Part shown: positions 18,988 to 27,241 of the stretch, in pieces
Position numbering within the stretch: the stretch's first letter is position 1
Layout of the letters: the number at the start of each line of letters is the position of its first letter
Assembly (NCBI GenBank): GCA_030158485.1
Contig: JAOASS010000023.1
Coordinates: forward strand, 1 to 64,000
Direction: 5' to 3'
DNA length: 64,000 bases
From: Pseudobdellovibrionaceae bacterium
GTDB taxonomy: Bacteria > Bdellovibrionota > Bdellovibrionia > Bdellovibrionales > Bdellovibrionaceae
The notes under the pieces: generated by a model
The model's input: the letters and a program-made list of their open reading frames with translations, nothing else
Database searches by the model: none
What the model was told of the DNA's origin: nothing
Made by a program: the position numbers and the translations under genes

Positions 18988-19097
18988 AATTCAGAGGGAG
19001 AAGGAAACTTCCCCTTAAATATTAGAGAATCTCGGGAACCTTACATAATGTGATGTAAGAAAGCCTCAAAAGATTCAGTTCAAGATTGGGAGGCAAC
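18988..19097 (+). promoter_or_regulatory. structured 5' leader of the PhaR-like gene
   Basis: Contains a hairpin AGGG..AAG-GAAA-CTT.CCCT (18995-19015, GNRA loop, small internal loop) and a perfect 7-bp hairpin CTTACAT/ATGTAAG with a 6-base loop (19040-19059). GGGAGG ribosome site at 19088-19093. No known riboswitch class is recognised. Confidence 0.4.
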
Positions 19098-19643
19098 TTG
19101 ATCAACCAAAATGATTCAATGACCGTAAAGCCAAACTCAAAAGTTAAAATCATTAAGCGGTACCAAAATCGTAAGCTGTATGACACTCAGCAAAGCTGCT
19201 ATGTGACTCTTGATGATATTGCAAAAATGATCCGCTCAAATGAAGAAGTGATGGTCATTGATAATAAATCTAAAAATGACATCACAGCTGCAACTTTAAC
19301 TCAGATTATTTTTGAATCTGAAAAGAAAGCATCTCAGTATGCTCCGCTTTTCACACTTCGTGAAATTATTCAAAATGGAAACGGAAGCATCTCTAGCTAC
19401 TTAGCCAAACTAGGTGCATTTCCTCAAGATTACATGACAAAACAAGCACAAGCTCAGATCGAAAAAGCTTCAACTGATGATGTGAAACAAAATCTTGAAA
19501 ATCGTGTTGCAACAGCTGCGACTCGATATAACACAGATTCAACAGCAAAAGCTGCCGCTGAAAAAGCAACAGTTCTTCCTGGTTACCAAGCTGAAGAAGA
19601 AACTCCGACTCTTCCGGGTAGCAATCAGAATCTGAACAACTAA
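19098..19643 (+). CDS. PhaR-like polyhydroxyalkanoate regulator
   Basis: The N-terminal ~60 residues (IIKRYQNRKLYDTQQSCYVTLDDIAKMIRSNEEVMVIDNKSKNDIT) are the PHB/PHA accumulation regulator DNA-binding domain, followed by a short conserved LTQIIFESEKK segment. PhaR represses phasin and PHA genes and binds the polymer. The C-terminal ~80 residues are Ala/Gln/Thr-rich and variable. TTG at 19098 is chosen for the GGGAGG site 4 bases upstream; ATG at 19119 has none. No pha genes are in the window, so a broader regulatory role is possible. Confidence 0.82.
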   Translation: MINQNDSMTVKPNSKVKIIKRYQNRKLYDTQQSCYVTLDDIAKMIRSNEEVMVIDNKSKNDITAATLTQIIFESEKKASQYAPLFTLREIIQNGNGSISSYLAKLGAFPQDYMTKQAQAQIEKASTDDVKQNLENRVATAATRYNTDSTAKAAAEKATVLPGYQAEEETPTLPGSNQNLNN

Positions 19644-19665
19644 AGTTTGATTAAAATAGATTCTA

Positions 19666-19695
19666 AAACCCGCTTCAAAAGAGCGGGTTTTTTTA
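19666..19695. terminator. bidirectional terminator
   Basis: AACCCGCT/AGCGGGTT 8-bp stem (19667-19674, 19682-19689) flanked by A-run on one side and T-run on the other, between two convergent genes. Confidence 0.9.
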
Positions 19696-20958
19696 TTTTA
19701 CCGAACGCCAAATAATAAATTGAGTTTGTCCTGGAACAACTTTTACGCTTCGAGATAAAGATCTTTCCCCAGTCGGGGTTCCACCAAAGTCATAACCTTG
19801 AACTGCAATATCATAAGATCCCGCATCCAACGAAATTCTTGAAATTTGAATAGATGCCGGTAAAAAAGACCACTGCCTCAAATCTGCTCTTTCCGAGACT
19901 TGCATTCCAATAAAGGCAACAGCTCCCAAAATTCCACCATTGTTTTTGTCTTTACGGGCTAATTCACGCGCGGCAACTTCTCTTGCGACTCGAGCTGCAA
20001 TCCTGCGGGCAACTAATGCAGGACGATCAGCCGCTAATGTCGCAATGGCCGCTTTTTGAGTATCGTAAACTAAAATCGAATGGGAAGTATTTTTGCCATT
20101 AACAATAAGACTTGCTTGCTGTGTTTGACTATAAACGGGCTCTAGAATCGGAAATAATGGCGCTTGAGGATCAGGTTTTTTTCGAGGGCCCCAACCTGAT
20201 AAATAAAGTAAAACAACTTCACCTTTTTGCTTTCGGTTGGTGTCCGGCTTAAAGTCGACATCAGAAAATTTCTTTTTCCACATCAAATAGTCGTCAGATC
20301 TTCTAGCGAAATGAGATGACCTCATTAAATCCACTTTTAGATTAGGAATAGTTGGATCAATTTTATATGTTTCTTGATAGGCGATGTAAGCATCATCCCA
20401 TTTCCGATCTGCTTCATAAATTAAGGCTGCTAGATATCTTGAAAATGGATTTACTTCGAATGCTTTTTTTTCATCTAATCGATATTTATTAAACTTTTCA
20501 TTCATCCGCCGAACTTCAACCATAGCGCTATCATAATTATTCTGACTCAAAAAATTCATTGCCAAAAAAGCGTTAATAAAAACTTTTTCGAAAGTATCGC
20601 CTTTATACTGAACCATCTCTTCGTTCAGCAGCATCGATCCGGCAACGTTTGTGACCGAATGATAGTCCATTTGTTCAGCCAATTTATCTGATATTAGAAA
20701 ATATTTATTACTTTCTTGAATTCGCCCGGCCAACTGTAATGCTGTTGCATAATCAAGTGCAAAAATTAGTTGGTCATCACTTTTCTTATCTGCACGGGGC
20801 TTCAATTCTTCTAGAGCCTTTTCAATTTGACCTTTTGATATACTATCACGAGCGCCAGAAACTTGAGATTGGTAACTGGCGCATGAGCTGAGCATGATCA
20901 TAGAAAACAGATTTAAAATCACTTTTAATCTGTTTTGAAAAAATTTGAAATTTATCAA
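19693..20958 (-). CDS. COG3014-type TPR lipoprotein
   Basis: A 421-aa lipoprotein (lipobox LSSC, Cys26) with TPR-like helices in the first half (ALEELKPRADKKSDDQLIFALDYATAL; NNYDSAMVEVRRMNEKFNKY) and a beta-rich second half. This architecture and its position directly after an LpoB gene match the COG3014 family, of unknown role but recurrently linked to LpoB in Gram-negatives. The TTG start at 20958 is 4 bases after the lpoB stop; the weak start suggests coupling. Likely outer-membrane and linked to peptidoglycan synthesis, by inference from context. Confidence 0.75.
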   Translation of the reverse strand: MINFKFFQNRLKVILNLFSMIMLSSCASYQSQVSGARDSISKGQIEKALEELKPRADKKSDDQLIFALDYATALQLAGRIQESNKYFLISDKLAEQMDYHSVTNVAGSMLLNEEMVQYKGDTFEKVFINAFLAMNFLSQNNYDSAMVEVRRMNEKFNKYRLDEKKAFEVNPFSRYLAALIYEADRKWDDAYIAYQETYKIDPTIPNLKVDLMRSSHFARRSDDYLMWKKKFSDVDFKPDTNRKQKGEVVLLYLSGWGPRKKPDPQAPLFPILEPVYSQTQQASLIVNGKNTSHSILVYDTQKAAIATLAADRPALVARRIAARVAREVAARELARKDKNNGGILGAVAFIGMQVSERADLRQWSFLPASIQISRISLDAGSYDIAVQGYDFGGTPTGERSLSRSVKVVPGQTQFIIWRSVK

Positions 20959-20962
20959 TTAA

Positions 20963-21556
20963 TTAAAGACCAATCGACTTTTTACGGTAAGTTTTCCTGA
21001 TTTGTTTGTAGTTTGACCAAGCAATAACGTTAGATTTTAAATTCGTAAAGTTAAGGGTCAATTTATAATAAACTGATTTATCTTTTCCAACTTCTTGCAC
21101 AATTGAATCTAAACGACCATTGATTATAAAATCGGCACCCGTTTGGCCGCCAGGACCTTTTTTAGACTCTTCAGAAACCATGCCCGAATTTTGGTAATTG
21201 TATTCATCAGCTACATCTTGACGCGCCTCTTTATCAACAAAAGAAAACTTGTTTGTGTTCATTAGCTCAACGCGAACCATATCCATAATATTTTGTGTAT
21301 CAATATGTTCGCTTGTTTTATTTTGCAAATTAGTAACCATCACAACTGGCGATGTTTTGGCATTTTTTACTGATGGATGGTTGCTTAAACTAGTTACCAA
21401 ATCTTGAACAGCTTTTTGCATATCAGTTTCGGACCACTGATCATTCAAAAGATTTTCACGATTAACGTCATCATAGCTTCCTTTTACAAAGGCCTTAGGT
21501 CCACATGACGACAAAGCCAAACAAGCGGTCAAACTTAAAAATATTTTCTTAACCAT
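20963..21556 (-). CDS. lpoB: penicillin-binding protein activator LpoB
   Basis: Outer-membrane lipoprotein that reaches through the periplasm to stimulate class A PBPs. From ATG 21556 (AGGAG upstream) it is 197 aa with lipobox LSSC (Cys18). Family motifs include DQWSETDMQKAVQDLVTSL, VVMVTNLQNKTSEHIDT, VRVELMNTNKFSFVDKEA, TGADFIINGRLDSI and the C-terminal TNLKSNVIAWSNYKQIRK. An in-frame extension to 21658 is not supported. Operon with the COG3014-type gene. Confidence 0.88.
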   Translation of the reverse strand: MVKKIFLSLTACLALSSCGPKAFVKGSYDDVNRENLLNDQWSETDMQKAVQDLVTSLSNHPSVKNAKTSPVVMVTNLQNKTSEHIDTQNIMDMVRVELMNTNKFSFVDKEARQDVADEYNYQNSGMVSEESKKGPGGQTGADFIINGRLDSIVQEVGKDKSVYYKLTLNFTNLKSNVIAWSNYKQIRKTYRKKSIGL

Positions 21557-21649
21557 AAATAACTCCTCATTTTGAACAGGCCAACAATGGCTTTGTAATG
21601 TAGTTAAGCATAAAGTGATTTGTCCGAAATGTGAATAGGCGGATGTGCA

Positions 21650-21698
21650 GCACAGCAAAAAGATAGTTTAATTCTATTTCGATCTTGCACAGCAAAAA
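21650..21698. repeat. 12-bp direct repeat between lpoB and radC
   Basis: GCACAGCAAAAA occurs at 21650-21661 and again at 21687-21698, 37 bases apart, in the divergent promoter region. Confidence 0.6.
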
Positions 21699-22128
21699 CT
21701 CAGTGAATGCATTAATAACACCAAAACCCTTATTAAGTTCTTTAGACGCCTTTCAGCATTTCTACCCTCATTTTATTTGGACACAGGAAGAAGTTCATAT
21801 TGTAGCCCTTGATTCCCTCAGGAACCCAATGTCCCAAAAATTACTTTTTAGGGGAACTGTAGACTTTTGTTTATTTCATCCTCGCGATGTTTTTCGATTT
21901 GCAATTGAAGCTAATGCTTCAAGCTTTATTCTTGCACACAATCATCCTAGCGGAGATCCAACTCCTTCATACCCCGATATTTTAGTCACTAGAAAATTAC
22001 AGAAAGCTGCTCAGTTGCTACAAATTGAGTTCATAGACCACATTATTCTAACTCAAAATAATTATGTGAGCTTAAACGAACTCGGGGTTTTTAATAAAAA
22101 ATTAAATTTTCAACCAAGTAAGAATTAA
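21685..22128 (+). CDS. short RadC/JAB-domain protein
   Basis: A 147-aa protein corresponding to the C-terminal MPN/JAB metal-binding half of RadC: the HNHPSGDPTPSYPD motif (HxHPSGxxxPSxxD) plus FHPRDVFRFAIEANASSFILAHNH and DHIILTQNNYVSL. The N-terminal helix-hairpin-helix (UPF0758) domain of full-length RadC is missing, as in many mobile-element or short RadC forms. Function of RadC is unproven. The start is unclear: TTG 21685 is used here and GTG 21703 is possible. The 3' end overlaps the convergent gene by 4 bp. Confidence 0.82.
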   Translation: MHSKNSVNALITPKPLLSSLDAFQHFYPHFIWTQEEVHIVALDSLRNPMSQKLLFRGTVDFCLFHPRDVFRFAIEANASSFILAHNHPSGDPTPSYPDILVTRKLQKAAQLLQIEFIDHIILTQNNYVSLNELGVFNKKLNFQPSKN

Positions 22129-22721
22129 CGGGCCCCGCCCATTTCGCCTTCGCGAAAAAGCGAGGGACCTCTTCGCTCTCTAATTTTCTTAACTGATAAA
22201 ACTTCAAAGTTGGGACCTAATTCCACTTCCCAACCTCCTTTTCTTGCGTTTTCAATAAATTGTTGTGCATAAGATTCGCGGTAAGATTCAGAAGCCTTTT
22301 GTAATTGATTATCTTCATAAAGTCTTTGCTGAACAATTTCTTCGGGAGTGAGCTGATCTGCGGGAGCCTGCCGAGACCTATTAAGATCCTCACTTAAAGA
22401 TTGCATATAGGGATCACTTTCAAGGGAAAATTCTGTACTTTCACGGTAAGGATCTTCAGCCATCGTATTATGAAGCTTATTCAATTGCTGATAAGCTTCT
22501 GATTGTCTTTGTCTACGATCTGCTTCCAAACTAAATGCCGTATCTTTTAAATGAGTATCAACTCGCTTGATGTGTTCTGGCGTATGTTCAATCTGAATTT
22601 CCGATTTGTTAACTTCAGAGCTTTGAGAAAAATAAATGATACCCAAGCCCAAAAACAAAAGAAGAATAAAAACCCAAGACTTATCCTCTTTTTTTTGTGT
22701 TTTAACTTGAGACGTTTTCAC
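22125..22721 (-). CDS. membrane-anchored orphan protein with Glu/Gln-rich coil
   Basis: A 198-aa protein with a signal anchor (WVFILLLFLGLGIIYFSQ, about 16-33), then a polar, charged, probably coiled-coil periplasmic region with two similar motifs (DTAFSLEADRRQRQ and STEFSLESDPYMQS) and a short beta-like C-terminus (WEVELGPNFEVLSVKKIRERRG). GTG start, with a perfect TATAAT box only 2 bases upstream, so the true transcription or translation start needs care. No family recognised. Confidence 0.65.
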   Translation of the reverse strand: MKTSQVKTQKKEDKSWVFILLLFLGLGIIYFSQSSEVNKSEIQIEHTPEHIKRVDTHLKDTAFSLEADRRQRQSEAYQQLNKLHNTMAEDPYRESTEFSLESDPYMQSLSEDLNRSRQAPADQLTPEEIVQQRLYEDNQLQKASESYRESYAQQFIENARKGGWEVELGPNFEVLSVKKIRERRGPSLFREGEMGGAR

Positions 22722-22794
22722 ACATTATAGATCGGATACTAAAAAAATTAACTTGAGAAAAATTAGGATAACTCAACCTTAAGTCTAGATTGGT

Positions 22795-24744
22795 TTATAC
22801 TTTTTCAACTTCTTTAAGCGGTGGTCTAACTGGTAAAATAATAATAAACTCTGTCCCCACACCCGCTTCCGATCGAACTTGAATTTCACCGCCATGATTT
22901 TCAATAATACCGTAAGAAATACTAAGACCTAAGCCAGTTCCTTGACCAACGCCTTTTGTTGTAAAAAAAGGATCAAATATTTTTTCCATTATTTCTGTCG
23001 ACATTCCACGACCCGAATCTTGAATCGATATTTGAACTTTACCGTCTTTGTACCGTAAATCTTTCACTGGCTGAGTTGTAATCCAAATTTGCCCCTGGTT
23101 TTCTATAGATTGAACTGCGTTAGACAGAATATTCATGATGACTTGATTGATCTGACTTATATACCCAAATATATGTGGAACATTTTCATAATTTTTAAAA
23201 ACTTGTATTCGACCTTTAATTTCGCCCTGCAAAAGATCAAGTGTTGTATCAAGACTTTTATGAATATCAATTTCATTTAGCTTGGCCTCTTCGAGACGGG
23301 AAAAATTTCGTAAACCTAATACAATATCTTTTGTTCTCTTCGCCCCTTCTTCGCAAGAAGAAATCAGCTTAGGTAAGTCCTGTACAATATAATCGAATTC
23401 CATTTCTTCTTTTGCACTCAGCAAATCTTTTGGATTTTTTTCTGCTATTCTAACAAGCTGGATAAGACGATTTGAATAATCTCTGAGGTGTGTCATATTT
23501 GAAAAAATAAATCCAATCGGATTATTAAGCTCATGGGCTACTCCGGCAACAAGCTGACCCAAGCTGACCATTTTGGCCGAGTGAACTAAGCGTGTCTGAG
23601 TTTCTTTTAATTCCTTATTTGTATTTTGAAGTTCAAAAACTTTTCTTTTTAAATCAGCTCGAGCCTGCCAAATCTTTTTAAACATTTGATTGAAGCTTTC
23701 AGTTAATAATCCAATTTCAGTGTCATTTTTAACTGGAATCGTAATGGCTTGCTCCTGCGATTCAAATGACTGAAGGGCTTCCACGAGCTCATTTAATGGT
23801 TTTAAAATCCAACTTGAAATAATAATACTAGTAAATATAAGAAACAAAATAACAGTTCCAATAACCGATATAAAAGCTAAATTAACATTTCTTAAAACTG
23901 CTTTTGCATCACTTTTAGAGGCCCCAAGAGCGACCCAAATTTTACTTTCACCCCATTCAAGTGGATAGAAAAAAAGTCCGTAAGGGGTTTCTTTGATTTT
24001 GATATCAACAAAAAGATCATTTTTTTTTGTAATTATATTGCGTAAAAAATCTTTATTTAGTTCCAAATTTTTACTCTGGGTCGATAAAACAACTTGTCCA
24101 CTTTCTTTAACAAACATAAGCTCAAGCTTCATTCGATCTTTAAGTCTACGAAGAAACTCAGGCCCTAAATCAATCACTTGTTCAAAGTAACCAACCACCC
24201 TTTTTTTTTGATTTGTCACTTTTGAAATCAATATTAACGACACTTTACGCGAATCAGATGAGTCGATTAAAGATAGCTCGTTTGAATTTTCAAAATGTTT
24301 TAAGTACCGATCTGCTAAATAGACAATATCCTGCTTCGACGCCTGGGATTTCGTTTGATTTCGCAAGTCCTCATAAACTGAGGTCAACAACCTGCCTTGT
24401 CGATCAAAAAAAGATAACCCAGTCGCGGGATCTTGTTTAAGCCAAGCAGTTCCCAATTCCCGCAAAGAGCCTTCGTCTCCGAATGAAAGATGGTAACGAA
24501 GATAAGGTTCACTAGAGTATTTATCTCTTCTTTGCTTAAGAACATTAATATAATCACTCAAGATCAGATCAACTTCTTTCGCGTTTCCCGAAAGCCTTAA
24601 AAGCATTTCTCGATCAATTGCTTTTTCAAATTTAATAATGGAATAACCTGTTACAAACGCTAATGGCAAAATTGAAAATAACAGAAACCAAACAATGAGC
24701 ACTGTTCTCAAGGAACGCTTTGATTTTCTTTTGTAAAAGCTCAC
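22795..24744 (-). CDS. membrane sensor histidine kinase
   Basis: A 649-aa kinase: TM1 (about 14-34), a ~250-residue periplasmic Cache-like sensor region, TM2 (289-313), HAMP (about 310-365), coiled linker, HisKA with phospho-acceptor His404 in SLGQLVAGVAHELNNP, and a HATPase with N box (ILSNAVQSI), DSGRGM, FDPFFTTK and GTGLGLSI motifs. The HAMP-plus-ELNNP type is typical of NtrB-like kinases. No response regulator is adjacent. Its ATG overlaps the anti-sigma-like gene by 4 bp, so it is the third gene of that operon. Confidence 0.95.
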   Translation of the reverse strand: MSFYKRKSKRSLRTVLIVWFLLFSILPLAFVTGYSIIKFEKAIDREMLLRLSGNAKEVDLILSDYINVLKQRRDKYSSEPYLRYHLSFGDEGSLRELGTAWLKQDPATGLSFFDRQGRLLTSVYEDLRNQTKSQASKQDIVYLADRYLKHFENSNELSLIDSSDSRKVSLILISKVTNQKKRVVGYFEQVIDLGPEFLRRLKDRMKLELMFVKESGQVVLSTQSKNLELNKDFLRNIITKKNDLFVDIKIKETPYGLFFYPLEWGESKIWVALGASKSDAKAVLRNVNLAFISVIGTVILFLIFTSIIISSWILKPLNELVEALQSFESQEQAITIPVKNDTEIGLLTESFNQMFKKIWQARADLKRKVFELQNTNKELKETQTRLVHSAKMVSLGQLVAGVAHELNNPIGFIFSNMTHLRDYSNRLIQLVRIAEKNPKDLLSAKEEMEFDYIVQDLPKLISSCEEGAKRTKDIVLGLRNFSRLEEAKLNEIDIHKSLDTTLDLLQGEIKGRIQVFKNYENVPHIFGYISQINQVIMNILSNAVQSIENQGQIWITTQPVKDLRYKDGKVQISIQDSGRGMSTEIMEKIFDPFFTTKGVGQGTGLGLSISYGIIENHGGEIQVRSEAGVGTEFIIILPVRPPLKEVEKV

Positions 24745-25640
24745 TTGGGCTCTTCCGTGGTGATAATCATACGTAAAATTCCATCAGGCATAATCCGAGG
24801 ATGAGGATCTCGACTTAATTTAATTGTACCAAGAGTTTTAAAATAGTCTTCTAAGTTACTCAACTTTGATTCTGGAATTGTAAAGTGAAAGTAATAATCG
24901 CCTTGGTTTCGACGCCAACCTAATTCTACTTCACCAGCTTTTCGGCCACCCAGTTCAACAATTGTATTTTTTAATTTTTCCGTGCCAACTTCTACGTTTA
25001 CAATAATCAATGTGCCACGGTATACAAATCCTGTTTTTTTAGTTTCCTCTTGGTTTCGAATTGATACTGATGAAATTTTACTATTTATCTGTGAAACATC
25101 AGTTTTTTTATTTTTTTCAACCTCTATTGCTTTTTTAGGGTCTGATTTTTCGCCTTCATCTTCAAAGTGTGCTTTTTCAGATTGTTCCGTCGTATTTGAA
25201 GTTTCAATTAATGATTGGGATTCTGGCTTAGTAAATTCTGCCAATATGAGTTCTGAATTTTTATTTTGCATTACAAAATCTTTAAATTGAGCCCACGGAG
25301 CAAGAAGTGAAACCGTGATGACAACCGAAATAACTAGCACAGCTTCCAATGTCCACTTAACGAATGGAGGCCAATTTTCATAACTTGTTAACTTTTGAAT
25401 TTGACCAAAATAGGTTTCTTTTTCATTAACTTGTTGGATAAGAGCTGTTGAAACTAATGTCTTTGATAAACTTTCAAGATATTGAAGACCACTTTCAATT
25501 GTCTTCAAATCTGATCGAATATCTTCGTATTTTTCGATAGCTTCTTCGACTGATTTTTTTCTTTCACTATCCAAATTGTTTTTAACAAAGTCATATAATA
25601 GCTCTTGTGTCATGAAATCAGATAGCTCACGCTTTTTCAT
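24741..25640 (-). CDS. membrane anti-sigma-like protein
   Basis: A 299-aa protein with a cytosolic N-terminus (about 1-95, helices, no obvious CxxC zinc motif), one TM segment (97-116), a Ser/Glu/Lys-rich linker (about 120-205) and a periplasmic domain (about 207-299; GTLIIVNVEVGTEKLKNTIVELGG...GEVELGW...HFTIPESKL) that resembles DUF4349-type domains. One TM plus a cytosolic helical domain after a sigma-like gene is the layout of an anti-sigma factor; the assignment is inferred from context. 4-bp overlaps with both neighbours. Confidence 0.6.
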   Translation of the reverse strand: MKKRELSDFMTQELLYDFVKNNLDSERKKSVEEAIEKYEDIRSDLKTIESGLQYLESLSKTLVSTALIQQVNEKETYFGQIQKLTSYENWPPFVKWTLEAVLVISVVITVSLLAPWAQFKDFVMQNKNSELILAEFTKPESQSLIETSNTTEQSEKAHFEDEGEKSDPKKAIEVEKNKKTDVSQINSKISSVSIRNQEETKKTGFVYRGTLIIVNVEVGTEKLKNTIVELGGRKAGEVELGWRRNQGDYYFHFTIPESKLSNLEDYFKTLGTIKLSRDPHPRIMPDGILRMIITTEEPK

Positions 25641-26092
25641 GTAGTACCACTTTGACGAATTTCAACCGCAGCCCCTATCGTCCGCGTTGTCTTAGCCAGT
25701 CGATATCGAATTGTTCCCGAGCTCAAACCCAAAACATTTGTTAAAAGCTCTTCAGGAAATTTTAAAATTTGGGCTAAAACGGTTATAAATAGCTCTTCGC
25801 TAGAGGCCGTTTTTTGAAACTCTTTCCAGGGTTCAAACTGTACGCTTCTAGAAAAAAGCCAGCCCGAATCAGCTGAAAAAGATGCGACACCACTTCGAAC
25901 TTCTTTTTCTATTTTTTTCCAGGATCTTGCTATAGAAAGAAGGATAATTTTATTGGGCTCCAGATGAGGACTTCTCTTTTTTTCATCTAAGCACCAAAAC
26001 CAAGCGTCTTGCGCCAATATTTTTGACCGCTTATCACTTAGAGTGACAAAGAAAAAAAAGAGCAGAATGTGCTTAAGCTGATCTTCTTTCAT
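25637..26092 (-). CDS. divergent sigma-factor-like protein
   Basis: A 151-aa cytosolic protein. The last ~50 residues (ELFITVLAQILKFPEELLTNVLGLSSGTIRYRLAKTTRTIG) look like region 4 of an ECF sigma factor: a helix, then an HTH (LTNVLGLSSGTIRYRLAK). The first 100 residues contain Trp/Phe-rich helices but no clear region 2 motif, so promoter melting ability is doubtful. Ribosome site GGTGGAG. Overlaps the membrane anti-sigma-like gene, which strengthens the sigma reading. 30 bases after mreB. Confidence 0.5.
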   Translation of the reverse strand: MKEDQLKHILLFFFFVTLSDKRSKILAQDAWFWCLDEKKRSPHLEPNKIILLSIARSWKKIEKEVRSGVASFSADSGWLFSRSVQFEPWKEFQKTASSEELFITVLAQILKFPEELLTNVLGLSSGTIRYRLAKTTRTIGAAVEIRQSGTT

Positions 26093-26122
26093 TCTCCACC
26101 CAGAACGTGCTAATCAATTTTG

Positions 26123-27196
<1,074 letters not shown>

Positions 27197-27201
27197 TCAT
27201 G

Positions 27202-27231
27202 AGTCTAGGAGTCTAACCTTCCACGTGTCAA
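27202..27231 (-). promoter_or_regulatory. mreB promoter
   Basis: -35 TTGACA (27226-27231), 18-base spacer, -10 TAGACT (27202-27207) on the minus strand; leader about 29 bases with GGGA ahead of the ATG. Confidence 0.6.
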
Positions 27232-27241
27232 ACTTGAAAAA

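Noticed and set aside
19040-19059. LexA-type box (TTAC-N3-GTAA) in the PhaR-like leader
   Set aside because: The inverted repeat CTTACAT/ATGTAAG has a much longer spacer and is better explained as an RNA hairpin downstream of the promoter.
18988-19097. c-di-GMP (GEMM) riboswitch ahead of the PhaR-like gene
   Set aside because: The conserved GEMM core (GGGACGCAAAGCC-like) is absent here.
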